From: Methanosarcina barkeri MS | GTDB taxonomy: Archaea > Halobacteriota > Methanosarcinia > Methanosarcinales > Methanosarcinaceae | Reading direction: 5' to 3' | Assembly: GCF_000970025.1 (NCBI RefSeq) | Contig: NZ_CP009528.1 | Location: 2,715,168 to 2,779,167 of the forward strand | DNA length: 64,000 nt | In this document: positions 19,372 through 29,808 of the stretch, one piece after another | Layout: each line of letters starts with the position of its first letter | Numbering within the stretch: position 1 is the first letter of the stretch | Notes under the pieces: generated by a model | What the model was told of the DNA's origin: nothing | The model's database searches: none | Seen by the model: the letters and a program-made list of their open reading frames with translations, nothing else | Program-made: the position numbers and the translations under genes

Positions 19372-19933
19372 TAAATACCCCTGTTTATTCTAATGAGTTC
19401 TTATGAAGACTTTTCATGAAGAGTTTCAAACTATCATTACACTCACTATTCTGTACTGTCTCTATACTTGCGTAAGCGCGAACAATTAAAGAATAAAAGT
19501 AACTAGATAAAATCGTTTTGCCTTCTACATGAATAACTTACACAGTTTGAGAAATCTGCCTCATTCATTACCATTTAATTAAAGGAGTTTATCCATATAA
19601 AATTTATGGAGTTTAAAAAGACCTCCATAATCACCATATATATTTAACTCTAAGGCGTAAAGTCTCTTTCCTCGACAATTTCTGGCGAAAGCCGGAAAGT
19701 GGAAGGTGAAGGATGAATAAGGAACAGAATACAAATTTTATAAATAAAAAGTTCCAACCTACCATTAGACTATTATGTTTCATTACTCCCAGTAATTGTC
19801 GGACAGCCTGTAAAGAATGAGGTGCTTGTGACCCTCTGCGCTCCCGTTGTAATAAAATAAACGTTTATAATATATGAAAATTGTAGCCTAGTTAGGTAAC
19901 TCATAGCCCATAAAACTTCAAAACTGATCTTTC
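19372..19933. other. Divergent promoter region
   Basis: 560 bp between the divergent TPR and amidotransferase genes. A TATA-like TTTATAATATAT at about 19863-19874 suits the + strand gene. No RNA gene is recognised; a GC-richer segment (19800-19850) is unexplained. Confidence 0.35.
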
Positions 19934-20629
19934 ATGAAAGTCCATGTCCTCCAGCACTCTTCAATAAACACCCTCGGCACCATTGAAGAGTATACAAAAA
20001 CTAAAAATAACAGGCTTGAATCAACCCGTTTTTACGAAACGATAAGCCCTCCAGAGCTTGAATCATTTGACCTTCTTATCATCATGGGTGGCCCGATTGG
20101 AGTTTACGACTATAAAGATAATCCCTGGCTGAGAGATGAAAAAGCGTTTATCAAGCAGGCAATTGAAGCAGGAAAAACTATACTGGGAATCTGCCTTGGC
20201 GCACAATTACTTGCCGACATCCTCGGAGCCCGCGTGTATGAAAACAGGCACGTGGAAATGGGCTGGTTTCCTGTAAGGGCATCTGGAGGCGAGAATAAGC
20301 CGAAATTTTTTGAAGGGCTGCCGGACAAGATCATGTTTTTTCACTGGCATTCCAGGACATTTGACCTTCCTGCAGGGGCCGTTCAACTTTTTGAAAGCGA
20401 AGGCTGTAGGAATCAGGGGTTTATCTACAATGACAGAGTTATAGCGCTTCAGTTTCATCCTGAAGTAAATGAAGACAGAATTCTGAGTTTGATCAAGTGG
20501 TTTGGGGATGGGATGGAAAATGGACCGTTTGTACAGAAAAAAGAGGAAATGCTCGGGAAAAAAGAATATCTGGATGCCACAAAGAAATTTATGTTTTTGA
20601 TTCTGGATAAACTTAAAAAACTGATATAA
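19934..20629 (+). CDS. Class I glutamine amidotransferase (GMP synthase-like)
   Basis: 231 residues with the complete catalytic triad: Cys in GICLGAQLLA (about residue 85), and His-Glu in QFHPEVNE (about residue 175). An oxyanion turn IMGGPIGVYD lies upstream. It resembles the stand-alone GATase1 proteins related to the glutaminase part of GMP synthase. Its acceptor substrate is unknown and no synthetase is adjacent. A long octamer repeat starts 18 bp after the stop. Confidence 0.9.
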   Translation: MKVHVLQHSSINTLGTIEEYTKTKNNRLESTRFYETISPPELESFDLLIIMGGPIGVYDYKDNPWLRDEKAFIKQAIEAGKTILGICLGAQLLADILGARVYENRHVEMGWFPVRASGGENKPKFFEGLPDKIMFFHWHSRTFDLPAGAVQLFESEGCRNQGFIYNDRVIALQFHPEVNEDRILSLIKWFGDGMENGPFVQKKEEMLGKKEYLDATKKFMFLILDKLKKLI

Positions 20630-20647
20630 AAAGTGCTGAGCTAGTTA

Positions 20648-20927
20648 GCTATTCAGCTATTCAGCTATTCAGCTATTCAGCTATTCAGCTATTCAGCTAT
20701 TCAGCTATTCAGCTATTCAGCTATTCAGTTATTCAGTTATTCAGTTATTCAGTTATTCAGTTATTCAGTTATTCAGTTATTCAGTTATTCAGTTATTCAG
20801 TTATTCAGTTATTCAGTTATTCAGTTATTCAGTTATTCAGTTATTCAGTTATTCAGTTATTCAGTTATTCAGTTATTCAGTTATTCAGTTATTCAGTTAT
20901 TCAGTTATTCAGTTATTCAGTCATTCA
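20648..20927. repeat. Octanucleotide array, 35 units
   Basis: Ten copies of GCTATTCA (20648-20727) are followed by 24 copies of GTTATTCA (20728-20919) and one GTCATTCA, with no interruption. It separates the 3' ends of two convergent genes (amidotransferase and MprF-like). The block switch from C to T shows expansion from at least two founder units. Confidence 0.98.
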
Positions 20928-20948
20928 GCCACTCAACCGGCAGAAAAC

Positions 20949-23597
20949 TCAGGTGAGTTCTTCAGATGGCTTTTCAGACAGCTGCTGCTTTCCTCTACGG
21001 CTTGCTGGTCGCTTATTTTCTTTTGAGAAGATCCCTTTAACTCCTCCTGAGATCAGAGCTGCAATATCTTTTAAGGCAAGGCCCTGTTTGAACCCATTGG
21101 GAAGAGCAATATATTTCGGGCTCCAGACAGGATTGAACTTTTCCTTAAAATCCCGCAGTCCTTTATAATTATAAAAGTGTTCTCCATGAGTAAAGATTAA
21201 AGACCCGATTTTATGCCACATCGGAGCAAATTGCCGTGTTTCAAGCCCTGAAAGGGGAGCCATTCCGAGTGAAAAGCGCCTGTACCCGTTTTCTTTTCCC
21301 CAGAGCATGAGCTTGACAAAAAGATATTCCATCGTCCTGTCAGGGGCATCGGAACTGTGGCGCATGAGATCAACACTGATTTCTTCATTATCCGCGCCTG
21401 CCCAGATGTTTGCAAAAGCAACGATTTCGGACTCGTTCCTGACAATGGCAATAGGGAAATTGCTCAGGTATTTCTCGTCAAAGTAGCCAATTGAGAATCG
21501 CTTTTCTTTTCCTGCTTTCAACTTGAGCCAGGCATCCGAGATATTTCTTAGTTCAGGCATAAGGCTCTGAACCTCTTCTTCAGAGATAATTTCAAACCAG
21601 TATCCTTTTTTCTCCACATTCCTTACGGTATAACGGAAATCTTTGCTTGCACTTCCTTCCAGGGTAAAAGCCTCAAGGGGAACTTTCGCCTCTTCCCCGA
21701 TTTTTATAAGGGTCAGACCAAGGTCAAGATAAACCGGAATATATTTTTCGCTTACCTCATAGAAAGCAGCCCTTCCCTGGTGCAGCTTGCTCATTTCATA
21801 AAAGTCCCAGATCAGCTCTTTTGCATGATTACTGGTTCCAACGATATCTCCCATTGCAACCCAGGTCTTTCCGGAAACTCCATACATTAAAAAAGCCTGC
21901 TTTTCATCATCAAAAAACAGATATTTGTCCTCGGTAAATACCAGGTTTCCAGATGTTTCCTCACTCTGATTAACAATTTTTTTTGCAAGCTCCATCTCCT
22001 CTGCCCCTGGCATGTGAATGTCCCTGGAAAAGGGGCTAAGGATTTTTGCCATCCCAAGAACAAGAAGCAGAATGAAAGCTCCGACCGTAGCCCTTAAAAA
22101 ACTGGAGGCCTGGGAATTAATCCCGAACTGCCACCAGAGTTCGTTTGAATATTTCACGTTATGGTATGAAAAAAATCCAAGCCATACGAAGCTTACGAAG
22201 ACCAGGGTTATTGCAGTTACATTACTTTTGCTAAAAGACTGATGCATAAGAGAGGATTTTCTGTAAAAATATTTCCTGCAGGGAAGCAAAAAGAAAAACA
22301 GGATAAAAAGAATCGCAGCTTCATGGTAATCCAGGTCTTTCAGAAGGGCAAATATCCCGCCCATCAAAAGTACGGAAAGAGAAAGAACATAGGCTCCATC
22401 AATTCTTTTCCAGAGGCCGTTTGCCAGGAGTAGGAGTAATACTCCCATAATGCTTCCAAAAAGCCTGGAGGCTTCGATTAAAGGAAGAGGAATAATGTAA
22501 TTAAGGTCATGCAGGTACCTTGGATCTGAAGGTAGAGCTCCGGAAAAGAGAAGGGAAACTCCTCCAAGGAAAACAAGAATCGAAAAGACCTGAGGTGTTA
22601 GTTCGGATAGGCTTGAATACGTGGCTTTCTCAATTTTCCTCAGGAATTCGTCTCTCTCTTGATATTCATAGAACATAAGAGCCAGCAACCCAATAAGGAA
22701 TGGTACGAAATAGTAAATTGTCCTGAAAAGAAGAAGCGGTTTAATTATATCGACCGTGCCGAAATACGGTTCCAGCATAAACAGCATAAGGGTTTCAAAA
22801 ACCCCAAGCCCGCCCGGGACAGTACTTATCAGCCCTATAATCTGCGCCAGCGCAAAGAACACAAGGACATGAAGCAGGGTAAGATGTGGATTTGAAGGCA
22901 AAAGGAAATAGATAATGCTTCCCGAAAGCAGGTAATCTACTGACGATAAGCCAAGCTGCAAGAACGCTATTCTCGGTTCAGGGACCCTGATCTGGTATCC
23001 TTTTGCCCTAAAATTCAATCTCCTGAACGAGAAAATGAAATAAATAGCAACACTTAGCAGTAAAAGAATTCCAATAAGGTTTAACGGGATAGGGATCTCG
23101 GGTACGTAATCCGACAGTTTCACAGGATAGAATGTGAAAAGCAAACCGCCTACAAAGCAAAACCCAACCCAGAAGGTGAGTATGCAGAAAATAATAATTT
23201 CCCAGATCTGGCGCAGGTTCAGCCCGTTTCTTGAGTACAACCTGTATCTCAGGGAACTTCCTGTCAGGACGTTAAAACCAACACTATAACTTATGGACGT
23301 ACTGATAAAAGAAGCACTGACAGTCTGCTTATAAGGCATAGGGTGATTAATATGACGAACTGCCAAGTAATCATAACCTGTTAAAGTAAGATAACTCAAG
23401 AAAGTTAAAAAGAACGCAAGTTCTATATGGCTCAGTGGAATGCTGGTAATACTTCTGAGTACATACATCGATTGCAAGTGACGTATCTGTCTGTCCAGAG
23501 TCCACAAAGCCAGGGAAAATATAACCACTGGCAGAAGGTATCCTGCAAACTTCTCTATTTTGAGGGTTTTTTCTCTCATACTTCCTTTGTCTGTCAT
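20949..23597 (-). CDS. mprF: MprF-like flippase / aminoacyl-phosphatidylglycerol synthase
   Basis: 882 residues. The N-terminal ~530 residues hold about 13-14 membrane helices of the UPF0104/lysyl-PG flippase type (LISTVPGGLGVFETLML near residue 270). The C-terminal ~330 residues are a soluble DUF2156 GNAT-fold synthase domain (VAMGDIVG, FANIWAGAD, FSLGMAPLSGLE). Bacterial MprF adds Lys or Ala from tRNA to phosphatidylglycerol and flips the product. Archaeal lipids are ether-linked archaeols, so the acceptor here is presumably an archaetidylglycerol; that is inference. Full length, no obvious damage. Confidence 0.88.
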   Translation of the reverse strand: MTDKGSMREKTLKIEKFAGYLLPVVIFSLALWTLDRQIRHLQSMYVLRSITSIPLSHIELAFFLTFLSYLTLTGYDYLAVRHINHPMPYKQTVSASFISTSISYSVGFNVLTGSSLRYRLYSRNGLNLRQIWEIIIFCILTFWVGFCFVGGLLFTFYPVKLSDYVPEIPIPLNLIGILLLLSVAIYFIFSFRRLNFRAKGYQIRVPEPRIAFLQLGLSSVDYLLSGSIIYFLLPSNPHLTLLHVLVFFALAQIIGLISTVPGGLGVFETLMLFMLEPYFGTVDIIKPLLLFRTIYYFVPFLIGLLALMFYEYQERDEFLRKIEKATYSSLSELTPQVFSILVFLGGVSLLFSGALPSDPRYLHDLNYIIPLPLIEASRLFGSIMGVLLLLLANGLWKRIDGAYVLSLSVLLMGGIFALLKDLDYHEAAILFILFFFLLPCRKYFYRKSSLMHQSFSKSNVTAITLVFVSFVWLGFFSYHNVKYSNELWWQFGINSQASSFLRATVGAFILLLVLGMAKILSPFSRDIHMPGAEEMELAKKIVNQSEETSGNLVFTEDKYLFFDDEKQAFLMYGVSGKTWVAMGDIVGTSNHAKELIWDFYEMSKLHQGRAAFYEVSEKYIPVYLDLGLTLIKIGEEAKVPLEAFTLEGSASKDFRYTVRNVEKKGYWFEIISEEEVQSLMPELRNISDAWLKLKAGKEKRFSIGYFDEKYLSNFPIAIVRNESEIVAFANIWAGADNEEISVDLMRHSSDAPDRTMEYLFVKLMLWGKENGYRRFSLGMAPLSGLETRQFAPMWHKIGSLIFTHGEHFYNYKGLRDFKEKFNPVWSPKYIALPNGFKQGLALKDIAALISGGVKGIFSKENKRPASRRGKQQLSEKPSEELT

Positions 23598-24380
23598 TGA
23601 GATCAGCGTTTTTTCACTTTACTTTTTTTCACTTAATTCATTCTTAATTTCTAGCTAAACTCTTTCATAATTTCTAACTAAACTCTTTATTAATTTTTCA
23701 CTTAATTCTTTCTTAATTTCTAACTAAACTCTTTATTAATTTATCACTTAATTCTTTCTTAATTTTTAATTAAATTTTTAATTTAGACCTCTTTAAATTT
23801 TTCATTTAACTCTTTATTGATTTCTTATTTAAAGCTTTTTAAATTTTTGTGTTGTGTTTTTAAATCGCTTGGCAAATATTTTGAATTTCGTGCTTTAACA
23901 GACAAAGTAATTTCCTTAAAATATATACATATCGACTCTAATCTCAAGGAAAATTCTTAAAATATTTGTTTTGAGTTAAATGATATATTAAGTTGCCTGT
24001 TACAGAATAGTTAAAACAAAACTAAAGGAGAAGTAAAAGAAATATTAAATTATTAACAGCTTATTAACAGCACTGGAAAAACTAAGAACAAAAATAAAAA
24101 TACTGATTCCATACAATTCCAGTTTCCTTTATTTTATATTATTTAGTTTTTTTATTACTGGTTCTTCATTTTTGCTTTATTTTGTACCTATTAATTTTGA
24201 GATTTCTAACTTATTTTGATATATTTCCATTTTTAGCTAGATTCAATTTTTTATTTTTGACACCAGTGTTTTTTCCGCTTAAAAGTAAAGTATTTATTGA
24301 GAGAACTCTTTAATATTTTTTGCATTTGACTGGCTTATTAGTTGATTTACGTTTATATTCCTGTTTTTGGGGATAGGGTG
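23598..24380. other. AT-rich divergent intergenic region with 46-bp repeat
   Basis: About 780 bp. A 46-bp unit (taatttctaactaaactctt...) occurs at about 23670-23715 and 23716-23761, with degraded copies on both sides. The rest is very AT-rich with several TATA-like stretches. No gene is seen. Confidence 0.6.
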
Positions 24381-27300
24381 ATGGTCGGGAAATTCTCTAA
24401 TGATTTTTCATATTTCATTGAGGATAGCTGTGCCTATATACCCTATGCCGTGATCGGAATTTTCATTTTGCTTGCTGCTACCTTTACTTCAGTATATCTT
24501 ATGAGAATAGATAGCAAAGTCGCTGAGACCATTTATACGACCGAAAATAATGATCCCAGGCAGGATGCCATCAACCTTGCCTCGTTCGACCTTGCTCGCT
24601 GCCTCAATTATGCAGGAATGGAAGCCCTTGAATGGCAGGGAGAACACCCTGTAATACTGCCTGAAGGCAATGCCGTTAGCAGGTTTTCGGAAGATGGTTT
24701 TATGGTAATCCCAAAAAACCAGAACATCGAACGGGAGGACACACTTCAGATTTCTATAAACCTGCCTTCCGATATCTGGGGCAAGATCGAATCCCTATGG
24801 AAAAACCGGGATATTTTGCTAATTGTCACTGACTCTTCAGGCCGCGAAATCAAGAGTGTGAACTACGGCCAGGCAACCGGCTTTTTCCAAAAAGTTTCAC
24901 TTGAGGAAGCCGTGAAAATTCCGGATTCTGCAGCCTCGGGATATGCCTCAATCGAACTTTATTACGGGGACGAACTCAAAGCCTCTGACTGGTTCGTAAT
25001 TGAAGTAAGCCCGATAAAAGATATCACAGCAGACGCTTTTAACACGCTGCTTTCTACAAACTATCAGGGAAACAGCCACACTTTCAGGGAATACGCAATT
25101 AATGTGGAACCTGATATCGAACCAGAACAGATAAAAATAAGAAAAGTAACCGGAACTCTGCAACGTGAAATCTCACCTGCTGGCATTTCATCTACTGACA
25201 TTTCACCTGCTGACATTTCACCTGCTGACATTTCACCTGCTGGCGTTTCATCTACTGACAAAAATTACACTATTTATTATGTTTTTGAAATTCCTTCCCT
25301 GAACTATACCCTTGTTAACCTTGAATCAGGAGAAAGTTTCAATAGCAGTATGAAGCTTTCCACACTGATCACGTCAAGAGAGCCTCTTCTCGAAGAGCTT
25401 GTCAGGGAGTACGAAACAGAGCTTGGAAACACTTCGAGGCTTGACTCGACATCAAATTTAGTGCTGGGAGCAACAAACCTGAGGACTTTTATCTACGGCC
25501 CCTGGCAGCATTATGCAAACGGCCCTCTCAATATCCTGACAAATCCTGCCCTTTCAAGCTCGATTAACGGGGCTACACTTTATACCCAGAAGAGGATTTT
25601 TGATTCGGTTGACCCTCTGACCCTTACCTACACAAGCTACTATAATGGAAAAGTCCTCTACAAAGACATTTTCAATTCCAGAAGCGAGAAAACAGGTTTA
25701 AGCTCGAACTCCAGCCTGAACTCTACCGTTCTTAGTAACTCTACCAATCTTAATACCTCAGTTTCGGCTTACGAAGTGAATAGAGGCGTAAACCTGACAA
25801 CAACTTACGACTCACTTGCCCAGAATAAATCCTTCTCTCTGGATATTGAAAAAAGTATAGATGAATCCCTTAAAACGACAAATACCTCTTTTGAAGATCT
25901 CTCCGAAAGTTCGAAAATCGAACTTTCAGCCTCCGATTATACCGACGAAGTTCTTGACGGCTGGGTCTTCAACGACCACGCGTGGGCAGAGGAAAATCCT
26001 GATCTAATCCATTCGGTCACGGACAGCGTTTATACCGCATCAGTCCAGGGACAGATCCTGAGAGACGGCTTTGATTCTCCAGACACGATGAGCTCTCTAA
26101 TCACTACAAATTTTGACCCGGAATCAGTTTCGTTCAGCAGGCAAACCATTAGCTGGGATTCAAGATATTATGCATCAGGAACACACAGGGGATCTCTTGT
26201 GCCTTCTTATTCCTGGAGCTATCCAACCCAAATTTCTTACTTCGAATCCTTAAACCCTTCAATTGACCCTCCTAAAGGAGATGTAACCAGCTGGTCGGTC
26301 ACATCGACGTCTGTCAGCCTGACCTCGGCTGATATAACCGATGTGAACATTGAACCTCATTTCTCCTATGTAAGTAATGATACTCTTATGGTCGAAAACC
26401 GAAGTGAAGGCTACCTGGATAAGGAAGACCACATTTTTGATTGGAGAATCAGGTACGATATATCCTACAAAATAAGGACAAATTGGAAAATAGACTATGA
26501 TTACGATTATACCTATAGATGGAAAACCAGGGAAAAGCTACCTGACGGAAATTATACAACTGTGACGCATTCTGATACGGCAAGCGACTCGAATTCCCAA
26601 GCTGTAGGCAAAAACAATATTGTATCACTTTCCCATGCCGAAACCGAATCTGAAAACCTAACAATAATCTACCATAAATGTCCTCCAACAGGCGGCTATT
26701 CCGGTTTGTTGACTTATTCTGATCCGATAGAGCGGGAATACCGGGAAACAACTCTCTATTTGAACAACACAGACAGCATAGGCAGTGCCGAAGATGTAGA
26801 TAACGGTACAGACAACAGCAAAGACAACAGCAAAAACAGCATCATAGACAACAGCACAACTAAAACCGAAAGGTTTGACCCATGCTGTTCCGACGCTGCC
26901 GACAAATACAAGGATGCGTATGTGGATTTAAGGACAATAGAAAGCATGTTCTGGGCCTATCCTGATGGAAAATATTTGCCCAAGAATGCTGTTAATTGCG
27001 ATATTCCACTCTGGCTGCACCGAATTATGGCAGAAGAAGTGCTGGAAATGCTGGATTCGGTGAAAAAGGACAATCCGTCCTTCAATTATTCTCTTCTTGA
27101 TTCTCCTGGCCAGAACCCAACAGCCCTTCAGGTGGAAACTGCGGAAAAACTTATTATGGAACTGGAAAAAGACCGGGAAGCTTACGTAAATAAAAAACAG
27201 TACCTTACGCCTTCAGGAACAATGTACGCTTCAAGTGACTCGGCCCGGTACATTGCAAAAAATGAAGCGTACAGCAAGCTGCTTGAAGATATTGACCAGA

Positions 27301-28661
27301 AAAACCGTAAACTGGATTCTGACCTCAACTCCTATGTTCTCAAGGCCCTGGAGAAAAAAGGCCTTGATACCGGTCTGCTTGACAGCGTGACCTCAGGCCC
27401 TATGACCCTTTTTAACAATCCTGCAATCGAGAAGGCAGCTTCGGCTCTGGGGGAGGACATGGGTATAATCTCAACAATGACCGTCACCGGCCAGCCGGAA
27501 AGCAAATACAACTGGACAGAAAACCTGACCCTGATCGTTGACCAGAAACCGAACTATCTATACCATGATCCTGATTTTGACCTTAGAGAGGAATACGAAT
27601 GGGCTGACACCATGAGCGGAAAAACGATTTATCCCCTGGGTGTCCGGAACACCTGCATTTTCACAACCGGCATTTCCGAGGAAATTGGAGATATTATCGC
27701 CTCAAGCGATGAGTACGTAAAAACTGAAATGGCACAGCAGATCAGCCAGAGTATTTCCAACCTGAACGCAGAAGTTTTCCTGCTTGAACAGAACCTCAGC
27801 GAGCAGAATATTTCGCTGGATACAACTTGTCTTGACACGGAAGTTTACAACCTGAAACACATGTATGCACAGGAAATGAGGTCTCAGATTCTTGAAAATG
27901 TAGTTCAAGAGGTTAGCTCAAACCCTGTTATTTCCGACTGCATAGAGGATAGTCGAATCAGGGAAGTCACGACAACTTACCTTAACGGGCTTTCGGACAA
28001 TGAAATTCTCGAAAAATCTACAACGGATGAACTGGCAGTTGAACTTGCTTCTATAATGAAAACGGAAATTCGAAATTCAAACCCTCCTGTTGAACCTGAT
28101 GAGCTTGAAGCTATTCTGAATAGGGTGGATACTGACATCAAAATAGGAGTTGCAAATGGGGTCTGTGCAGTTACAATAAACAAAGGTGAAGTTATTGATG
28201 CCGGTTTTGGGAAAATCGATAATGAGCTGAAAAACTTGGCAAATGAAACTGCTGACAAGTATTCCGGTGAAATAGAAGACAAAATTTCAAAAAAACTGGA
28301 TGGGACGATGGCAGCTGTTCCCTGCGGGTTGCCAGTATTGCCGCCACACTGGATTTTTACGGTTAATGTGTGGTCATATGAGGCAGTTGGAATGTATAAC
28401 GAATTTAAAGTCAACGATAACGATAATGAAGTTATTCCTAAACCTTACTTTGGGCATAAAGGACAGATGTACATCAGAAAAGATGATTCAATCTTACACA
28501 ATGGAAAATACATTGGAGATAACGTTCCACTAACATTTCAATTTGTTGGGTACTCTACTACTATAGTTGGGCCTGGTCCAAAAGGAGTTGGAGATAAAAC
28601 AGGTGGTTCTACTGAAAAATCAGCTGGATATGAAACTCTTGTTGCACAATTTGGTGAATAA
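24381..28661 (+). CDS. Giant membrane-anchored extracytoplasmic protein, family not recognised
   Basis: About 1426 residues from ATG 24381. That start is preferred over an upstream TTG (24342) because a GGGGATAGGG ribosome site precedes it. An N-terminal helix (IPYAVIGIFILLAATFTSVYLM) is followed by an extracellular body rich in N-x-S/T sites. The start resembles archaeal pilus-locus proteins with one N-terminal helix, but I cannot assign a family. Residues ~275-305 are a 5-residue repeat (ISPAD/ISPAG/ISSTD). The middle is beta-rich; the C-terminal third is helical with coiled-coil stretches. It overlaps functionally with the next gene, 2 bp downstream. Confidence 0.75.
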   Translation: MVGKFSNDFSYFIEDSCAYIPYAVIGIFILLAATFTSVYLMRIDSKVAETIYTTENNDPRQDAINLASFDLARCLNYAGMEALEWQGEHPVILPEGNAVSRFSEDGFMVIPKNQNIEREDTLQISINLPSDIWGKIESLWKNRDILLIVTDSSGREIKSVNYGQATGFFQKVSLEEAVKIPDSAASGYASIELYYGDELKASDWFVIEVSPIKDITADAFNTLLSTNYQGNSHTFREYAINVEPDIEPEQIKIRKVTGTLQREISPAGISSTDISPADISPADISPAGVSSTDKNYTIYYVFEIPSLNYTLVNLESGESFNSSMKLSTLITSREPLLEELVREYETELGNTSRLDSTSNLVLGATNLRTFIYGPWQHYANGPLNILTNPALSSSINGATLYTQKRIFDSVDPLTLTYTSYYNGKVLYKDIFNSRSEKTGLSSNSSLNSTVLSNSTNLNTSVSAYEVNRGVNLTTTYDSLAQNKSFSLDIEKSIDESLKTTNTSFEDLSESSKIELSASDYTDEVLDGWVFNDHAWAEENPDLIHSVTDSVYTASVQGQILRDGFDSPDTMSSLITTNFDPESVSFSRQTISWDSRYYASGTHRGSLVPSYSWSYPTQISYFESLNPSIDPPKGDVTSWSVTSTSVSLTSADITDVNIEPHFSYVSNDTLMVENRSEGYLDKEDHIFDWRIRYDISYKIRTNWKIDYDYDYTYRWKTREKLPDGNYTTVTHSDTASDSNSQAVGKNNIVSLSHAETESENLTIIYHKCPPTGGYSGLLTYSDPIEREYRETTLYLNNTDSIGSAEDVDNGTDNSKDNSKNSIIDNSTTKTERFDPCCSDAADKYKDAYVDLRTIESMFWAYPDGKYLPKNAVNCDIPLWLHRIMAEEVLEMLDSVKKDNPSFNYSLLDSPGQNPTALQVETAEKLIMELEKDREAYVNKKQYLTPSGTMYASSDSARYIAKNEAYSKLLEDIDQKNRKLDSDLNSYVLKALEKKGLDTGLLDSVTSGPMTLFNNPAIEKAASALGEDMGIISTMTVTGQPESKYNWTENLTLIVDQKPNYLYHDPDFDLREEYEWADTMSGKTIYPLGVRNTCIFTTGISEEIGDIIASSDEYVKTEMAQQISQSISNLNAEVFLLEQNLSEQNISLDTTCLDTEVYNLKHMYAQEMRSQILENVVQEVSSNPVISDCIEDSRIREVTTTYLNGLSDNEILEKSTTDELAVELASIMKTEIRNSNPPVEPDELEAILNRVDTDIKIGVANGVCAVTINKGEVIDAGFGKIDNELKNLANETADKYSGEIEDKISKKLDGTMAAVPCGLPVLPPHWIFTVNVWSYEAVGMYNEFKVNDNDNEVIPKPYFGHKGQMYIRKDDSILHNGKYIGDNVPLTFQFVGYSTTIVGPGPKGVGDKTGGSTEKSAGYETLVAQFGE

Positions 28662-28663
28662 TC

Positions 28664-29290
28664 ATGAAATTTAGAATTTTTATACTTGGAATGGTACTTC
28701 TTTTGTTGACAAATATAGTTTCAGCAGGTTCTCAATATGGTACTATAGATGTTTACTATAATGATCAGCTTTTACCGGGAAAAGAAGTAGTTAAACCTAC
28801 ACTGAAGATAGGAGAACCGTTTAAAATAAAAATTGATCTAAAATTAAACCAGACATCGATATTATTTGTAAAAATTTGTAGTTTAAGGGTGGGAACACCT
28901 TATGAAGTTATAACTGGTCCTTCAGAGTTTGATAAAAAGTTATATTTTGAATCCTTAGATCCTGGAACATATACTTACGAATGGACACTAAAACCAACTG
29001 GAGAATGGGAAGGTGGAACAATGCCTGTGAATATTTGGTATCAAATACATAATGTCGGTGAAGATAAACCTCTGGTTCAAGGTGAATTCACAGTAGCTTA
29101 TCCTTATATCTCCAACGAACATTACCAAGGCGAAACTCCTACTTCTGAGCAGCCTGCATCCGAAAATCAATCCACTTCAAAAAAGCCATCTTCAGAAAAT
29201 TTATCTTCACCAGCATCTGCACCAGCTTTCAGTTTATTAACTGGTATTCTGGCGCTTGTGGTTATATTCCTAAAATTATCTCGTCACTGA
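28664..29290 (+). CDS. Sarcinarray-like exported protein
   Basis: 208 residues: signal peptide (IFILGMVLLLLTNIVSA), a beta-rich domain beginning YGTIDVYYNDQLLPGKEV, a Ser/Thr/Pro-rich linker and a C-terminal helix (APAFSLLTGILALVVIFLK) with a basic end. The opening and the central 'WTLKPTGEWEGGTMPVNIWYQI' recall the Methanosarcina 'sarcinarray' family, which sits in tandem with large surface proteins; assigned from memory. Its ATG lies 2 bp after the giant gene's stop, so the pair is co-transcribed and probably acts together at the surface. Confidence 0.75.
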   Translation: MKFRIFILGMVLLLLTNIVSAGSQYGTIDVYYNDQLLPGKEVVKPTLKIGEPFKIKIDLKLNQTSILFVKICSLRVGTPYEVITGPSEFDKKLYFESLDPGTYTYEWTLKPTGEWEGGTMPVNIWYQIHNVGEDKPLVQGEFTVAYPYISNEHYQGETPTSEQPASENQSTSKKPSSENLSSPASAPAFSLLTGILALVVIFLKLSRH

Positions 29291-29450
29291 ATATAACCCT
29301 GCAGATAAGATTTAATGTTGTATCCAGAAATGATTTCGCAGATTCAAAATCATTTGAAAGTTCAACACCCGCTGCAACAGCAGGCAACGCAAAAAGTTAG
29401 ACACTGAGTAAATTCCAATTCTATTTTGATATATTGGAATGATTATGTAA

Positions 29451-29580
29451 GAGCCCATCTCAAAACCAATTTTATTTCCACGCCAATAAAAAGTTCATAA
29501 GTGTGCTCATTGTCAGAGGATTGAGTGATTATTCCAAATTTGATATAATAGAAGGAAATTTAGAGTTTTGAGATCAGCTC
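29451..29580. repeat. 130-bp repeat with inverted ends, second copy at 8.2 kb
   Basis: Left end GAGCCCATCTCAAAACC and right end GAGTTTTGAGATCAGCTC are imperfect inverted copies of one another (about 14 of 17). The interior matches 8162-8346 in order. Some similarity continues to about 29610, so the boundary is not certain. It is MITE-like or an IS relic. No gene is seen in the rest of 29291-29808. Confidence 0.5.
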
Positions 29581-29808
29581 GATATTAACACATTAGCAGA
29601 AGAAGTATACGATGTCTACAAAAATTTTGATAATTATCAATTCAAGGTTAACCTCTAAACATTTGCTTTTCTTATTTTCCTTTTCAAATTCTGTATTGGT
29701 ATGGTAAAATGCTATGAAATAGCTGCGATTGCATGTATCCTGTACCTGCACGAACCTAGGGGAATTACCTAGCTAGTCACAGACCCAAAAATATGGTTGT
29801 AATATAAG

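Noticed and set aside
19681-19850. Structured RNA or tRNA between the TPR and amidotransferase genes
   Set aside because: The GC-richer stretch shows no cloverleaf, T-loop or stable stem that I can find.
20648-20927. Octamer array as CRISPR or replication-origin iterons
   Set aside because: No spacers, pure tandem units between convergent genes, and no Orc1/Cdc6 gene nearby.
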